A DNA stretch of 64,000 nucleotides, taken from contig WNZI01000004.1 in NCBI GenBank assembly GCA_009728235.1, forward strand, positions 62,001-126,000. Direction: 5' to 3'. A program made the translations under genes and the position numbers. This document shows, piece by piece, positions 9,128 through 17,416 of this stretch (the first letter of the stretch is position 1; each line of letters starts with the position of its first letter). Under the pieces are notes generated by a model. It was not told the origin of the DNA. It made no database searches and worked only from the letters and a program-made list of their open reading frames with translations. Source of the stretch: Vibrio cholerae. Lineage in GTDB: Bacteria > Actinomycetota > Actinomycetes > Actinomycetales > Micrococcaceae.

Positions 9128-9870
9128 TGGATGTCATCGCCGAACTCGGGCGCCGCATCAGCGACAGCATGGGCAGGGCGGCGCCACCCGAGGTCGACGC
9201 CGCCGTCCTGGCAGTCATCGTGGTGGCAGCCGTCGCGCTCTCCGTCCCCCGGCCATCCTGGCGGTTCTTCGGACTCTTCGTGACGGTGGTCCACGAGCTC
9301 GGTCATGCGGCGGCGGCGCTGCTGACACTGCAACGGGTCACCGGCATCACGCTCCGTTTCGACCACTCGGGCACCACCACCAGCAGGGGGCCGCGCGGAT
9401 GGCGGGCGGCCTTCACCACCTTCTGGGGTTATCCGGCCCCTGCGATCGTCGGTGCGGTCCTTCTCATGAGCGCGGCCCACGGCTGGGCGCCGGCGGCGTT
9501 GTCGGTGGGTGCCCTGGCGCTGGTGGCGGCAATCATCCTCATTCGGAACCTCCAGGGTGTGCTGATCCTCGGAGGCACAGCGACCGTCTCGCTGGCACTG
9601 GTCTGGTTCGGGGAGGGCGCGGCCGCCGGCTACGCCTGCCTCGTCCTCGGAATCGGGCTTGTGATCGGGTCCTGTCGGGACTGGGTCAAGGTGCTACGGG
9701 TCCATCGGCGACGGCGGGAACTCAGCTCGTCCGACGCCTACCTCCTGCAGGTCGCCACCCGCATTCCCGCACCGTTCTGGCTCTTGCTCTTCGCCCTCGT
9801 GATCGGCGGGGCGCTCGTCCTCTCCCTGCGTCCCCTTCTCCTGATCGCGGCGCTCGCGGCCCCGGTCTGA
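9127..9870 (+). CDS. M50B-like membrane metallopeptidase family protein
   Basis: Predicted integral-membrane protein of 247 residues with the zinc motif HELGH at residues 56-60 in VVHELGHAAAALL, several hydrophobic helices (about 25-45, 90-150, 160-185, 215-240) and a basic loop (HRRRREL) near residue 195. This matches the M50B-like family of actinobacteria; substrate unknown. It starts at GTG overlapping the kynureninase stop, so it is translationally coupled to kynU without an obvious metabolic link. Peptidase activity is inferred from one motif only. Confidence 0.75.
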   Translation: MDVIAELGRRISDSMGRAAPPEVDAAVLAVIVVAAVALSVPRPSWRFFGLFVTVVHELGHAAAALLTLQRVTGITLRFDHSGTTTSRGPRGWRAAFTTFWGYPAPAIVGAVLLMSAAHGWAPAALSVGALALVAAIILIRNLQGVLILGGTATVSLALVWFGEGAAAGYACLVLGIGLVIGSCRDWVKVLRVHRRRRELSSSDAYLLQVATRIPAPFWLLLFALVIGGALVLSLRPLLLIAALAAPV

Positions 9871-9882
9871 ATCCGTGCGTCC

Positions 9883-10167
9883 TCAGTCGCTGCAGCGCCT
9901 CGTGGCCCCCGAGCTGTAGGGCGCTCCCTGCTGCCGGCAGAGGTCGTCGAACAGTTCGTTGACGGCCTGCGAGATGCAGTCCCGTTCGTGGTCCGGCAAC
10001 TCGATCAGACCGTGCAGGTACGCGTTGACCTCGTACTCGTCCACGCCGCCGCCCATGCTGAAGTAATGGAGCCACAGCTCGCCGGTGTCGATGTTGGCGC
10101 GCCTCATGGCATCGAACGTCAGGGCGTACTGCTCCTGGTCGGTGTTCTTCTCACTCACGTCATCCAT
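9883..10167 (-). CDS. Small acidic protein of unknown function
   Basis: 94-residue cytoplasmic protein, mostly helical by composition, with no domain I recognise. Conserved-looking stretches are DAMRRANIDTGELW and YLHGLIELPDHERD. The start at 10167 (MDDVSEKN) is chosen because upstream sequence in frame is Arg-rich and unlike protein. It is convergent with the M50B gene (12 bp between stops) and ends upstream of no obvious partner. Confidence 0.6.
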   Translation of the reverse strand: MDDVSEKNTDQEQYALTFDAMRRANIDTGELWLHYFSMGGGVDEYEVNAYLHGLIELPDHERDCISQAVNELFDDLCRQQGAPYSSGATRRCSD

Positions 10168-10382
10168 CCCTGCACTCGGGTACCGCGTCCGCCGGCGTTG
10201 AAGCCAGCATACGCACGCCCCGCTGTCGTACACAGGTCCAGCCAGTTGTTGCCGGTGCTCCCTAACCCTGTAGGGGAGCCCTTCCGCCGACTGCCGAGCG
10301 TCAGCGGATTCAACAGCGGGGAACAACTCGTGTTAGAGTATTCCTCGTTGCTTTCGCCGGTTTCGACCGCGAAAAACCACCC

Positions 10383-10465
10383 GCGCGGTGGCGGAATGGC
10401 AGACGCGCTAGCTTGAGGTGCTAGTCCTCTTATTGAGGGTGGGGGTTCAAGTCCCCCTCCGCGCA
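10383..10465 (+). tRNA. tRNA-Leu (GAG)
   Basis: Class II tRNA: D-arm GGCGGAATGGCAGACGC, anticodon stem-loop with loop TTGAGGT (anticodon GAG), long variable arm TCCTC/GAGGG, T-arm GGGGG-TTCAAGT-CCCCC and discriminator A. CCA is not encoded. The 5' acceptor strand reads GCGCGG before T8-G9, one base short of the 7-base 3' strand TCCGCGC, so either the acceptor has a mismatch or bulge or one G is missing from the sequence. A UUCG-loop terminator follows at once. Confidence 0.93.
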
Positions 10466-10470
10466 CAAAG

Positions 10471-10496
10471 AAAACCCCGGTTCGCCGGGGTTTTTT
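10471..10496 (+). terminator. Rho-independent terminator of tRNA-Leu
   Basis: AAAACCCCGG-TTCG-CCGGGGTTTTTT: a 6-bp GC stem with a UUCG tetraloop, A-run before and six T after, 5 bases past the tRNA. Works in both directions by symmetry. Confidence 0.9.
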
Positions 10497-11013
10497 GTGC
10501 CCTCGACCAGGAACTCCGCCACGTGTGGCGATGCACGGCGCGTGCCTCTGGTCCTGCAAGCGCACGACGACGATATGGAGCAGGCGTCGGACTACGCGCG
10601 AAGGCACTTTCGGGCGGCACACATGGATCCTCTCCTCGGGAGCACCGCCGCGGCTGACGGGCTGCTTCCTTGGTCCTGGCCACCAGTGAAGTGAGGTATC
10701 GGGAGGTCCGGCTCCGCCGGTCCAGGACCGGCGGAGCGACAGCTCACGGGAAGGGCAGGGGAGCCCTCGATGGGCGCGTCGAGGCGTCCCGAGTCAACGC
10801 GGATGCGAGGAGGGAGTCTGGCTGACGCCCGGTGCCGGAGGCGCTACCGCTCAGGATCTGCTGCTGGGCTTTGAGGCGATTTCCCTGGAGGAGATCCATC
10901 CCGGCCTGCCTGCCATGGGCTCGTCCTTGCGCCGGGCTCAGCCTCCAGGTCGGTGTGGCGCACGTCTCACCCAGCTACGGCAGCCAGGTCTTCCCGTCCG
11001 GGCGGTTCGGGCA
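10497..11013. other. Intergenic region without a recognised gene
   Basis: About 520 bp between the tRNA terminator and the pnuC promoter. Short open frames exist on both strands but none has a plausible start signal or familiar composition. The one clear element is a perfect inverted repeat, GCTCCGCCGGTCC (10711-10723) and GGACCGGCGGAGC (10725-10737), with a single central base. It could be a terminator without U-run or a mobile palindromic repeat. Confidence 0.6.
10711..10737. repeat. Perfect 13-bp inverted repeat
   Basis: Two 13-base arms separated by one A form a GC-rich cruciform in the gene-free region before pnuC. No T-run follows. Confidence 0.75.
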
Positions 11014-11039
11014 TACGCTGTTTATTGTCATACTGACAA
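11014..11039 (+). promoter_or_regulatory. pnuC promoter with putative NrtR operator
   Basis: A -10 box TACGCT (11014-11019) is followed at the expected start point by TTGTCA-TAC-TGACAA (11025-11039), a perfect 6-bp-arm palindrome. It lies 18 bp before the pnuC ATG. NrtR proteins repress NAD genes from such palindromes, and nrtR is the third gene of this operon, so autoregulation is the simplest reading. Confidence 0.75.
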
Positions 11040-11056
11040 GAAACTAGGAGCGAGAC

Positions 11057-11713
11057 ATGGACGCGATACTGAACTGGATGAACTCCCCGGCAGCGCAGCT
11101 GCTCGGAGCGCCCGTCAGCTGGATCGAAGTCCTCGGATTCGTCACCGGCGCGGCCTGCGTCTACGGCGTCGCCCGGCAGCGGGCCTGGAACTGGCCGGTT
11201 GGCATCATCAACAACATCGCGTTCATGATCCTGTTCCTCGGTGCCGGACTCTACGGCGAGACCGTCCTGCAGGCCGTCTTCGCCGCCGTCGCCGTCTACG
11301 GCTGGTACAACTGGGTCCGCGGAGCAAAGGACACCGGAGCGACCGGGGACCTGCCCATCCGCGACGCGAGCCGCACCGAGATGTTCCTGGGCCTCGGCGC
11401 CGTCGTGCTGGCCACCGCCGGGATCGCCATGATCCTCACCCACGGTACCGACTCAGAGGTACCTTGGCCGGACGCTTTCGTCCTCGCCGCCTCCCTGCTG
11501 GCCACCTACGGACAGGCCAAGAAGATCTTCCAGCACTGGTACGTGTGGATCGCCATCGACCTCGTGAGCATCCCGCTCTACTTCTCCCGCGGCCTGAACC
11601 TCACCGCCTGCCTCTACATCGGCTTCACCGCCCTGTGCGTCTACGGCCTCACGGACTGGAAGCGCACCCGCAACACCAATGCCACCATCGAAACCGAGAA
11701 GGTGCCAGCATGA
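11057..11713 (+). CDS. pnuC: Nicotinamide riboside transporter PnuC
   Basis: Membrane carrier for nicotinamide riboside, 218 residues with about seven hydrophobic helices. Family features are WNWPVGIINNIAFMILF (residues 41-57), YGWYNW and the C-terminal HWYVWIAIDLVSIPLYF. The imported riboside is trapped by the kinase domain of NadR, encoded next with a 4-base overlap. GGAGCGAGAC precedes the ATG. The operon lies behind the NrtR-type palindrome. Confidence 0.93.
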   Translation: MDAILNWMNSPAAQLLGAPVSWIEVLGFVTGAACVYGVARQRAWNWPVGIINNIAFMILFLGAGLYGETVLQAVFAAVAVYGWYNWVRGAKDTGATGDLPIRDASRTEMFLGLGAVVLATAGIAMILTHGTDSEVPWPDAFVLAASLLATYGQAKKIFQHWYVWIAIDLVSIPLYFSRGLNLTACLYIGFTALCVYGLTDWKRTRNTNATIETEKVPA

Positions 11714-12813
11714 CCGTCGAGCAGGGACTGGTCATCGGCAAGTTCTACCCTCCCCACGTAGGCCACCGGTACCTCATCGCCACCGCCGCTGCAGCCAGCA
11801 CCAAGCTCGCCGTCGTCGTCCTCGGCAACCGCTTCGAGAACATCACGGTCGCAGACCGGGTGACGTGGCTCGCCGCCGAGTTCGACGAGACCAACGTGAC
11901 CGTCATCGGGATGCCGGACGACTGCCCCGAGGACTACGCGTCCCCGGCCGTCTGGAAGGCCCACAACGAACTGATGCGCATCGCGCTGAAACTCGAGCGC
12001 ATCACCACCGTCGACGCCGTCTTCAGCTCCGAGGAGTACGGCAAGGAGCTGGCAGCCGCCTTCAACGCCGAGCACGTGATGGTCGACTCCGCCCGCACGG
12101 CCTATCCGGTCAGCGGAACCCTGTGCCGCGACGACCTCACGGCGGCCTGGCGGAACATCATCAAGCCCGCCCGGCAGGACATGGCCGTCCGCATCATCCT
12201 CGTCGGTGCCGAATCCACCGGCACCAGCACCCTGACGAAGGCCCTCACGGAGCACTACCGCGGCCGGTATCCCGAGCTGGTCGACGTCCCGGAGTTCGGC
12301 CGCCAGTACACCTACGACAAGCTCGCGGCGGCGCAGGCCCAGAACCCCGACGCGGTGATCTCCGACCTCGTCTGGACCTCCGAGGACTTCACCGTCATCG
12401 GAGAGAGGCAGAACGAGATGGAGAACGAGGCGGCGGCGCGCTGCCCGCTGGTCATCGCCGACACCGACGGCCTCGCGACAACCCTCTGGGAGAGGTTCTA
12501 CATCGGTGAAGGCAGCCACGGCGCCTACCGGGCCGTGGACCAGCTGCCGCACCGCGACATCTACCTCATCACGGACCACGAGGGAGTCCCCTTCGAGGAC
12601 GACGGCTGGCGTGAAGGGGAGCACCGCCGGGCCGAGATGACCGAATGGTTCAAGGAGGAGCTCACCGCCGCAGGCCACTCCTGGGTCCTGGTGACCGGAA
12701 CGCCGGCCGAGCGCACCGCCGCGGCTACTGAGATCATTGATTCGATCATCGCCCAGCGGAACCGCTTCACCTCCCCGCCGTGGGCGACCCGCACCGTCCT
12801 GACAGGAGCCTGA
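11710..12813 (+). CDS. nadR: NadR: NMN adenylyltransferase / nicotinamide riboside kinase
   Basis: Bifunctional NAD-salvage enzyme, 367 residues. The N-terminal nucleotidyltransferase has GKFYPPHVGH (residues 10-19, the GxFxPxHxGH motif). The C-terminal kinase begins near residue 158 with GAESTGTSTL, where the P-loop Lys is Thr 172. There is no N-terminal HTH as in the enterobacterial trifunctional NadR, so regulation falls to the NrtR encoded downstream. Start is fixed by the ATGA overlap with pnuC; the stop overlaps nrtR (TGATG). Confidence 0.92.
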   Translation: MTVEQGLVIGKFYPPHVGHRYLIATAAAASTKLAVVVLGNRFENITVADRVTWLAAEFDETNVTVIGMPDDCPEDYASPAVWKAHNELMRIALKLERITTVDAVFSSEEYGKELAAAFNAEHVMVDSARTAYPVSGTLCRDDLTAAWRNIIKPARQDMAVRIILVGAESTGTSTLTKALTEHYRGRYPELVDVPEFGRQYTYDKLAAAQAQNPDAVISDLVWTSEDFTVIGERQNEMENEAAARCPLVIADTDGLATTLWERFYIGEGSHGAYRAVDQLPHRDIYLITDHEGVPFEDDGWREGEHRRAEMTEWFKEELTAAGHSWVLVTGTPAERTAAATEIIDSIIAQRNRFTSPPWATRTVLTGA

Positions 12814-13556
12814 TGGCCACCGGAGAAGAGCAGTTCCTCAAGGACTACGAGCCCAAGGAGTACCCTTCCGTCGCGCTGACCGTGGACCTTGTCGTCTTCG
12901 CCGTGACCGGCAGTGTCCTGCAGGCCGCGTTCGTGCGTCGCGGTGGGCACCCGTTCAAGGGCGCCCTCGCTCTTCCCGGAGGATTCGTCGAGCCCGACGA
13001 GGACGCACTGCAGGCCGCCTGGCGCGAGCTCGAGGAGGAGACGGGACTCGACCTCGGCGAACACCGCGCCCATGTGGAGCAGCTGGCGACCTACAGCTCC
13101 CCGAAGCGGGACCCGCGTATGAGGGTCGTCTCCGTCGCTCACCTGGCGCTCCTGGCCACCGACGGCCGTGCCCTGCCCGCGCTGAAACCGGGCAGCGACG
13201 CCACAGCCGCCCACTGGCAACCCGTCCACGAGGTGCTCGCCGATGAGGAGCTGGCCTTCGACCACCGCGACATCCTCACCGCCGCGCTCGAGCGGCTGGC
13301 CGGCAAGATCGAGTACACGCTCGCCGCGGCCAAACTCGTGCCGGAGGAGTTCGCGCTCTACCAGCTGCGCCACGTCTACGAGGCCGTCTGGAACACCGAG
13401 AAGCTCGACGCCGGGAACTTCACCCGCAAGATGAGCAGTGCCCTGAACGACACCGGCCGCAAGGTCACCCGGTCCAAGGGCGCCCCGGCCGCCATCTTCA
13501 CCGTCAAAAGTCAGTACCTCAGCCCGCCCATGACGCGCCCCGCCGCCGCTCGGTGA
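12813..13556 (+). CDS. nrtR: NrtR: Nudix-related transcriptional regulator of NAD metabolism
   Basis: Repressor of NAD salvage genes with an N-terminal Nudix fold and a C-terminal winged helix, 247 residues. The Nudix box is complete (G57, E63, R71-E72, E75-E76, G78), so ADP-ribose binding and possibly hydrolysis may be retained. The C-terminal part (about 160-230, YQLRHVYEAVWNTEKLD) is the typical NrtR winged helix. Last gene of pnuC-nadR-nrtR, coupled by TGATG. The operon promoter carries a palindrome that this protein probably binds. Confidence 0.9.
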   Translation: MATGEEQFLKDYEPKEYPSVALTVDLVVFAVTGSVLQAAFVRRGGHPFKGALALPGGFVEPDEDALQAAWRELEEETGLDLGEHRAHVEQLATYSSPKRDPRMRVVSVAHLALLATDGRALPALKPGSDATAAHWQPVHEVLADEELAFDHRDILTAALERLAGKIEYTLAAAKLVPEEFALYQLRHVYEAVWNTEKLDAGNFTRKMSSALNDTGRKVTRSKGAPAAIFTVKSQYLSPPMTRPAAAR

Positions 13557-14265
13557 AGCGCGCTACCGGCCCGGCGTCAGGCGCTGTCCCGCCCCACACT
13601 CCGGACGTCGGAACCGGATCATGGGTCGCTCACGGCGATGGGGAGCCGGTCGCCCTACCTGGGTCGGATCCAACTAATGAGGGAAGGGGGACAGAAAGGG
13701 GCTCCTGACGAGATGCCGGTTGCCGTCCGGGCGACCAGGGCCACCGAGCAGCGGCCGACCCTCATCCTGCGGGGGATGACGCTGCGCTCGTGCATCGCTC
13801 TCGACGTACGTTTCGCAGCTGCGACGTCAGCCCGGGCGACCAGGAGTATCCGGTCTACCACCACCCCCAGATACAGCGGGTCCTCGCCAACGGCGTGGAC
13901 TGGACTGCTCAGCCAGACGCAGGACGGGCCGCTCCGGAAGTAGCCAATCCGCCGGAGGACTGGTTCATGGCGGATCATTCACGCCAGTGACCCGGTAGCG
14001 GTCATGACCGCATGTTCATTCCGCTCGGTAAGCTAGCTGCAGCTCGTCGCAAGATAGCCGCCAGCACGTATCAACCGTGCTGGCCGCTGCCCCGCACGCA
14101 CTGACGCCGGCTGCTTGACGAAAGAGTGCATACCACCAGTAAGCGCCCTGCTACCACCAATCGCCTAAAACGCGGACCGATAGCCGGCGGAACGCCCGCT
14201 GGAGCGCAACCGTGCAACGCGCGTACGACGCGGCGACGGATCACCGCCGTCGGCCGCACTCTCGG
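13557..14265. other. Intergenic region without a convincing gene
   Basis: About 700 bp after nrtR. One rightward frame (13790-13990, 66 codons) has a protein-like stretch with EYPVYHHPQIQRVLANGVDW and PEDWFMADHSRQ but no good start signal; it could be a small gene or a remnant. A perfect 14-bp palindrome GCGGTCATGACCGC lies at 13998-14011. I see no RNA gene or terminator. Confidence 0.5.
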
Positions 14266-14296
14266 TAGGCTGGGGTCGCAACCGCTATCCAGGAGG
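14266..14296 (+). promoter_or_regulatory. -10 box and strong ribosome binding site of the M20 gene
   Basis: TAGGCT at 14266-14271 gives a leader of about 24 bases; AGGAGG at 14291-14296 lies 6 bases before the GTG at 14303 and decides the start. Confidence 0.65.
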
Positions 14297-14302
14297 ACCA
14301 CC

Positions 14303-15604
14303 GTGGGCATTACACCCGAAGATGAAGTCGTCAGGATCTGTCAGGAACTGATCCGCATCGATACCTCGAACTTCGGGGACAACGTCGGCCCCGGGGAACG
14401 GAAGGCCGCGGAGTACACCGCGGGGCTGATCGAGGAGGTCGGGCTCTCCACGCAACTCTTCGAGGCAGCACCCGGTCGGACCTCCGTCGTCACCCGGATG
14501 GAGGGCACCGATTCGTCGCTGCCGGCCCTCGTCGTGCACGGCCACCTCGACGTCGTGCCGGCGCAGAAGGAGGACTGGACGGTCGATCCGTTCGGTGGGG
14601 AGGAGAAGGACGGCCTGATCTGGGGCCGCGGCGCCGTGGACATGAAGGACATGGATGCGATGATCCTGTCCGTCCTGCGCTCCATGCAGCGTGACGGTGT
14701 GAAGCCGCAGCGCGACCTGATCTTCGGATTCTTCGCCGACGAGGAGGCAGGCGGCTCCTACGGCGCCTCCTGGCTGGTCGACAACAAGCCGGAGGTCTTC
14801 GCCGGCGCCACCGAGGCGATCTCCGAGGTGGGCGGCTTCTCCGCCACCATAGGAGGCCAGCGCACGTACCTCCTGCAGACGGCGGAGAAGGGCATCTCCT
14901 GGCTCCGGCTGGTCGCACACGGACGGGCGGGTCACGGCTCGCAGATCAACACCGACAACGCGGTCACCGCCCTCGCCCGCGCCGTGACGAGGATCGGCGA
15001 CTATCACTGGCCGATCGAACTCACACCCACCACCCGCCAGTTCCTGGACGGCGTCACCGAGCTCACCGGCGTCGAGTTCGACGCCGACAACCCCGACATC
15101 CTGCTCAAGCAACTGGGCACCGTCGCGCGGTTCGTCGGCGCGACACTGCAGAACACCGCGAACCCGACCGTCCTCAAGAGCGGATACAAGCACAACGTCA
15201 TACCGGGAACGGCGGAGGCGCTCATCGACGTGCGCACGCTCCCCGGCCAGCAGGACCAGGTCCTGGAGATCATCCGTGGACTCGCAGGGGAGGGAGTGGA
15301 CGTGACCTACGAGCACAAGGACACGTCGCTCGAGGTTCCCTTCGCCGGGAACCTGGTGGACTCCATGATCGACGCACTGCACGCCGAGGACCCGGGCGCC
15401 AAGGTCCTGCCGTACACGCTGTCCGGTGGCACGGACAACAAGTCGCTGAGCCGCCTCGGCATCACCGGTTACGGATTCGCGCCGCTCCAGCTGCCCGACG
15501 AACTGGACTTCACCGGCATGTTCCACGGCGTGGACGAACGCGTTCCGACGGACTCGCTCCGCTTCGGGGCGAGGGTCCTCTCCCGCCTGCTGACCTCCTA
15601 CTGA
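14303..15604 (+). CDS. M20/M28-type metallohydrolase (dipeptidase-like)
   Basis: Zinc-dependent aminoacylase/peptidase, 433 residues. Ligands and catalytic residues are in HGHLDVVPA, GRGAVDMKDMDA, ADEEAGG (catalytic Glu followed by a metal-binding Glu) and a His near the C-terminus (MFHGVDERVP); the dimerisation domain lies in the middle (HGRAGHGSQ). GTG start with AGGAGG 6 bases upstream. The next gene, an acyl-CoA dehydrogenase homologue, starts 16 bp after the stop. Substrate not identifiable. Confidence 0.88.
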   Translation: MGITPEDEVVRICQELIRIDTSNFGDNVGPGERKAAEYTAGLIEEVGLSTQLFEAAPGRTSVVTRMEGTDSSLPALVVHGHLDVVPAQKEDWTVDPFGGEEKDGLIWGRGAVDMKDMDAMILSVLRSMQRDGVKPQRDLIFGFFADEEAGGSYGASWLVDNKPEVFAGATEAISEVGGFSATIGGQRTYLLQTAEKGISWLRLVAHGRAGHGSQINTDNAVTALARAVTRIGDYHWPIELTPTTRQFLDGVTELTGVEFDADNPDILLKQLGTVARFVGATLQNTANPTVLKSGYKHNVIPGTAEALIDVRTLPGQQDQVLEIIRGLAGEGVDVTYEHKDTSLEVPFAGNLVDSMIDALHAEDPGAKVLPYTLSGGTDNKSLSRLGITGYGFAPLQLPDELDFTGMFHGVDERVPTDSLRFGARVLSRLLTSY

Positions 15605-15620
15605 GCGGGACGGTCCCAGC

Positions 15621-16790
15621 ATGACGGCGGCGCCCCCGGTCCCGGGGCGGGACCCACTAACCGAGGAGATGCTCGAGAGCTTCAGAGGGCGGGCCGCAGC
15701 CTACGATGCGGACAACGCCTTCTTCTCCGAGGACTTCGAGGATCTTCGCGGATCCGGTTACCTCCGCATGCTGGTCGACACTCCGCCCGGCGCCCAGGGC
15801 GGGATGAGCAGGGCCGCCGAAGCGCAGAGACGCCTCGCGGCCGCCGCACCGGCGACCGCCCTCGGGGTGAACATGCATCTGGTGTGGACAGCGGTCGCGG
15901 GCCTCCTCGCCGACCGCGGCGACTCGTCCCTGGTGTTCGTCCAGGACGAGGTCGCGGCCGGCGAGGTGTTCGCCTTCGGCGTCTCGGAACCAGGGAACGA
16001 CGCCGTGCTGTTCGACTCGCTGACCCGCGTGGAGCGACTGGCCGACGGAGACTTCAGCTACACCGGCAGGAAGGTCTTCACGAGTCTCTCGCCGGTATGG
16101 ACCAGGCTCGGTATCTTCGGGAAGTTCGAGGATCCGGAGGGCGAGGCTGCCATCCTGCACGCTTTCGTGCCACGGGGCACCCCTGGGGTGGAGATCCTGA
16201 AGGACTGGGATCCACTGGGCATGCGTGCAACGAGATCCAATACGACCACCCTCACCGGGGTCCGTGTCCCGCCGGACGCGGTCTTCCGACGCCTGCCCGT
16301 GGGCCCGAACGGGGATCTGCTGGTGTTCGGGATCTTCGCGGCCTTCGAGAGTCTCATCGCGTCCGTCTACCTGGGGATAGCGGACCGGGCGCTGGAGCTG
16401 GCCGTCCGAGCACTAGGGCAGCGTCGCAGCCACACCGCCGGACGAGCGCTGGCGGAGGACCCGGTACTGAGGAACCTCCTGGCCGGAGTTGCCATGCAGC
16501 GGACGGGCGCCGAGGCAGAACTTCGAGGAGTGACTCAGGACCTCGACGCCGGCGCGGGCCTCGCCACGGAATGGTTCGCCCGCCTGGTCACGCTCAAGAC
16601 CCACGCGGTGGCCGCGGCGGTCGCGGCCACGTCGGCGGCGCTGCATGTCGGGGGAGGGTCCGGCTTCTCGGCGGGTTCGGAAGTGGTGCGCCTCCATCGC
16701 GACGCCCTCGCGGGACAGTTCCATCCTTCGACGGAGGAGTCGGCTCGGGCCACGGTGGCCAACGCCCTGCTCGGTCCGCTGACCGCCTGA
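15621..16790 (+). CDS. Acyl-CoA dehydrogenase family protein
   Basis: Flavoprotein of the acyl-CoA dehydrogenase superfamily, 389 residues: N-terminal helical domain, central beta domain with FGVSEPGNDAV (a variant of the FAD-binding motif) and FTSLSPVW, C-terminal helical bundle with HVGGGSGFSAGSEVVRLHRD. The latter and the missing obvious catalytic Glu suggest the monooxygenase/DszC-like or hydroxylase branch rather than a beta-oxidation enzyme. Probably co-transcribed with the M20 hydrolase. Substrate unknown. Confidence 0.82.
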   Translation: MTAAPPVPGRDPLTEEMLESFRGRAAAYDADNAFFSEDFEDLRGSGYLRMLVDTPPGAQGGMSRAAEAQRRLAAAAPATALGVNMHLVWTAVAGLLADRGDSSLVFVQDEVAAGEVFAFGVSEPGNDAVLFDSLTRVERLADGDFSYTGRKVFTSLSPVWTRLGIFGKFEDPEGEAAILHAFVPRGTPGVEILKDWDPLGMRATRSNTTTLTGVRVPPDAVFRRLPVGPNGDLLVFGIFAAFESLIASVYLGIADRALELAVRALGQRRSHTAGRALAEDPVLRNLLAGVAMQRTGAEAELRGVTQDLDAGAGLATEWFARLVTLKTHAVAAAVAATSAALHVGGGSGFSAGSEVVRLHRDALAGQFHPSTEESARATVANALLGPLTA

Positions 16791-16810
16791 CCTCGACGGG
16801 AGGCGGAGGG

Positions 16811-17044
16811 TCACGCCGTCCGTTCGACCCGGAGGACCTTCCGCCTCAGCCAGTAGCGCCTGCTGCCGCTGATATAGATGCAGCTCCGCTCGAGTTCCCA
16901 CTTGCCGTATTCGGCGTGCTCGGTCACGAGCTTCCGGGCCGCAGGGAGTGGCTCGCCGGGGCTGACGGTGAGGACCAGGTATTCGTACTGCCGTCCGTAG
17001 TCCCGCTCCCGGACGGTGGTTGCGTTCAGAAAATGTTCTCGCAT
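16811..17044 (-). CDS. DUF5703 family protein
   Basis: 77-residue basic protein of unknown function, conserved in actinobacteria as DUF5703. Typical stretches are YGRQYEYLVLTV, EYGKWELERSCIYISGSRRYWLRRK. No membrane segment. GGAGG lies only a few bases before the ATG. It diverges from the small acidic gene at 17086 and converges with the acyl-CoA dehydrogenase homologue. Confidence 0.8.
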   Translation of the reverse strand: MREHFLNATTVRERDYGRQYEYLVLTVSPGEPLPAARKLVTEHAEYGKWELERSCIYISGSRRYWLRRKVLRVERTA

Positions 17045-17085
17045 ATCCCTCCAATTCTGACTACTTTACCGATAACGTCTAGGCC

Positions 17086-17358
17086 ATGAGCATAGATCCG
17101 CGTGTCGCGCTCCAGTCCCTCGTGACGGCCCTGGAAGAGCATCTCGCTGCCTCGGCGTCACGGCGGCGGGAGGACGATCCGGCGGTGGAAGCGGCCTATC
17201 TGGGCATTGCCGATGCCTTCGAGGTCTACGAGGAAGCCCTCTACGACGCCTTCGGGGAAGTCACCCCCCTCGAGATCTACGAGGAGGACGACGACGGCAC
17301 CGAGGACGGTGACGCTCCGTACGCTTCCGAACTGGTCGAGGCAGAAGGAGACTCCTGA
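17086..17358 (+). CDS. Small acidic protein of unknown function
   Basis: 90 residues with a helical N-terminal two thirds and a very acidic tail (IYEEDDDGTEDGD). No family recognised. A -10 box TAACGT (17073-17078) ends 7 bases before the ATG, so a leaderless transcript is likely, which supports the start and the reality of the gene. It ends 58 bp before the convergent aldo/keto reductase gene. Confidence 0.7.
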   Translation: MSIDPRVALQSLVTALEEHLAASASRRREDDPAVEAAYLGIADAFEVYEEALYDAFGEVTPLEIYEEDDDGTEDGDAPYASELVEAEGDS

Positions 17359-17416
17359 TCCTCACCCGAGGAACGACTCGGGGAGGAACGTCGTACAGCC
17401 GGGCCGTGCAGGGACG

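Noticed and set aside
10832-11047. 71-codon frame just before pnuC
   Set aside because: No ribosome site, overlaps the pnuC promoter and operator, and the composition is not protein-like.
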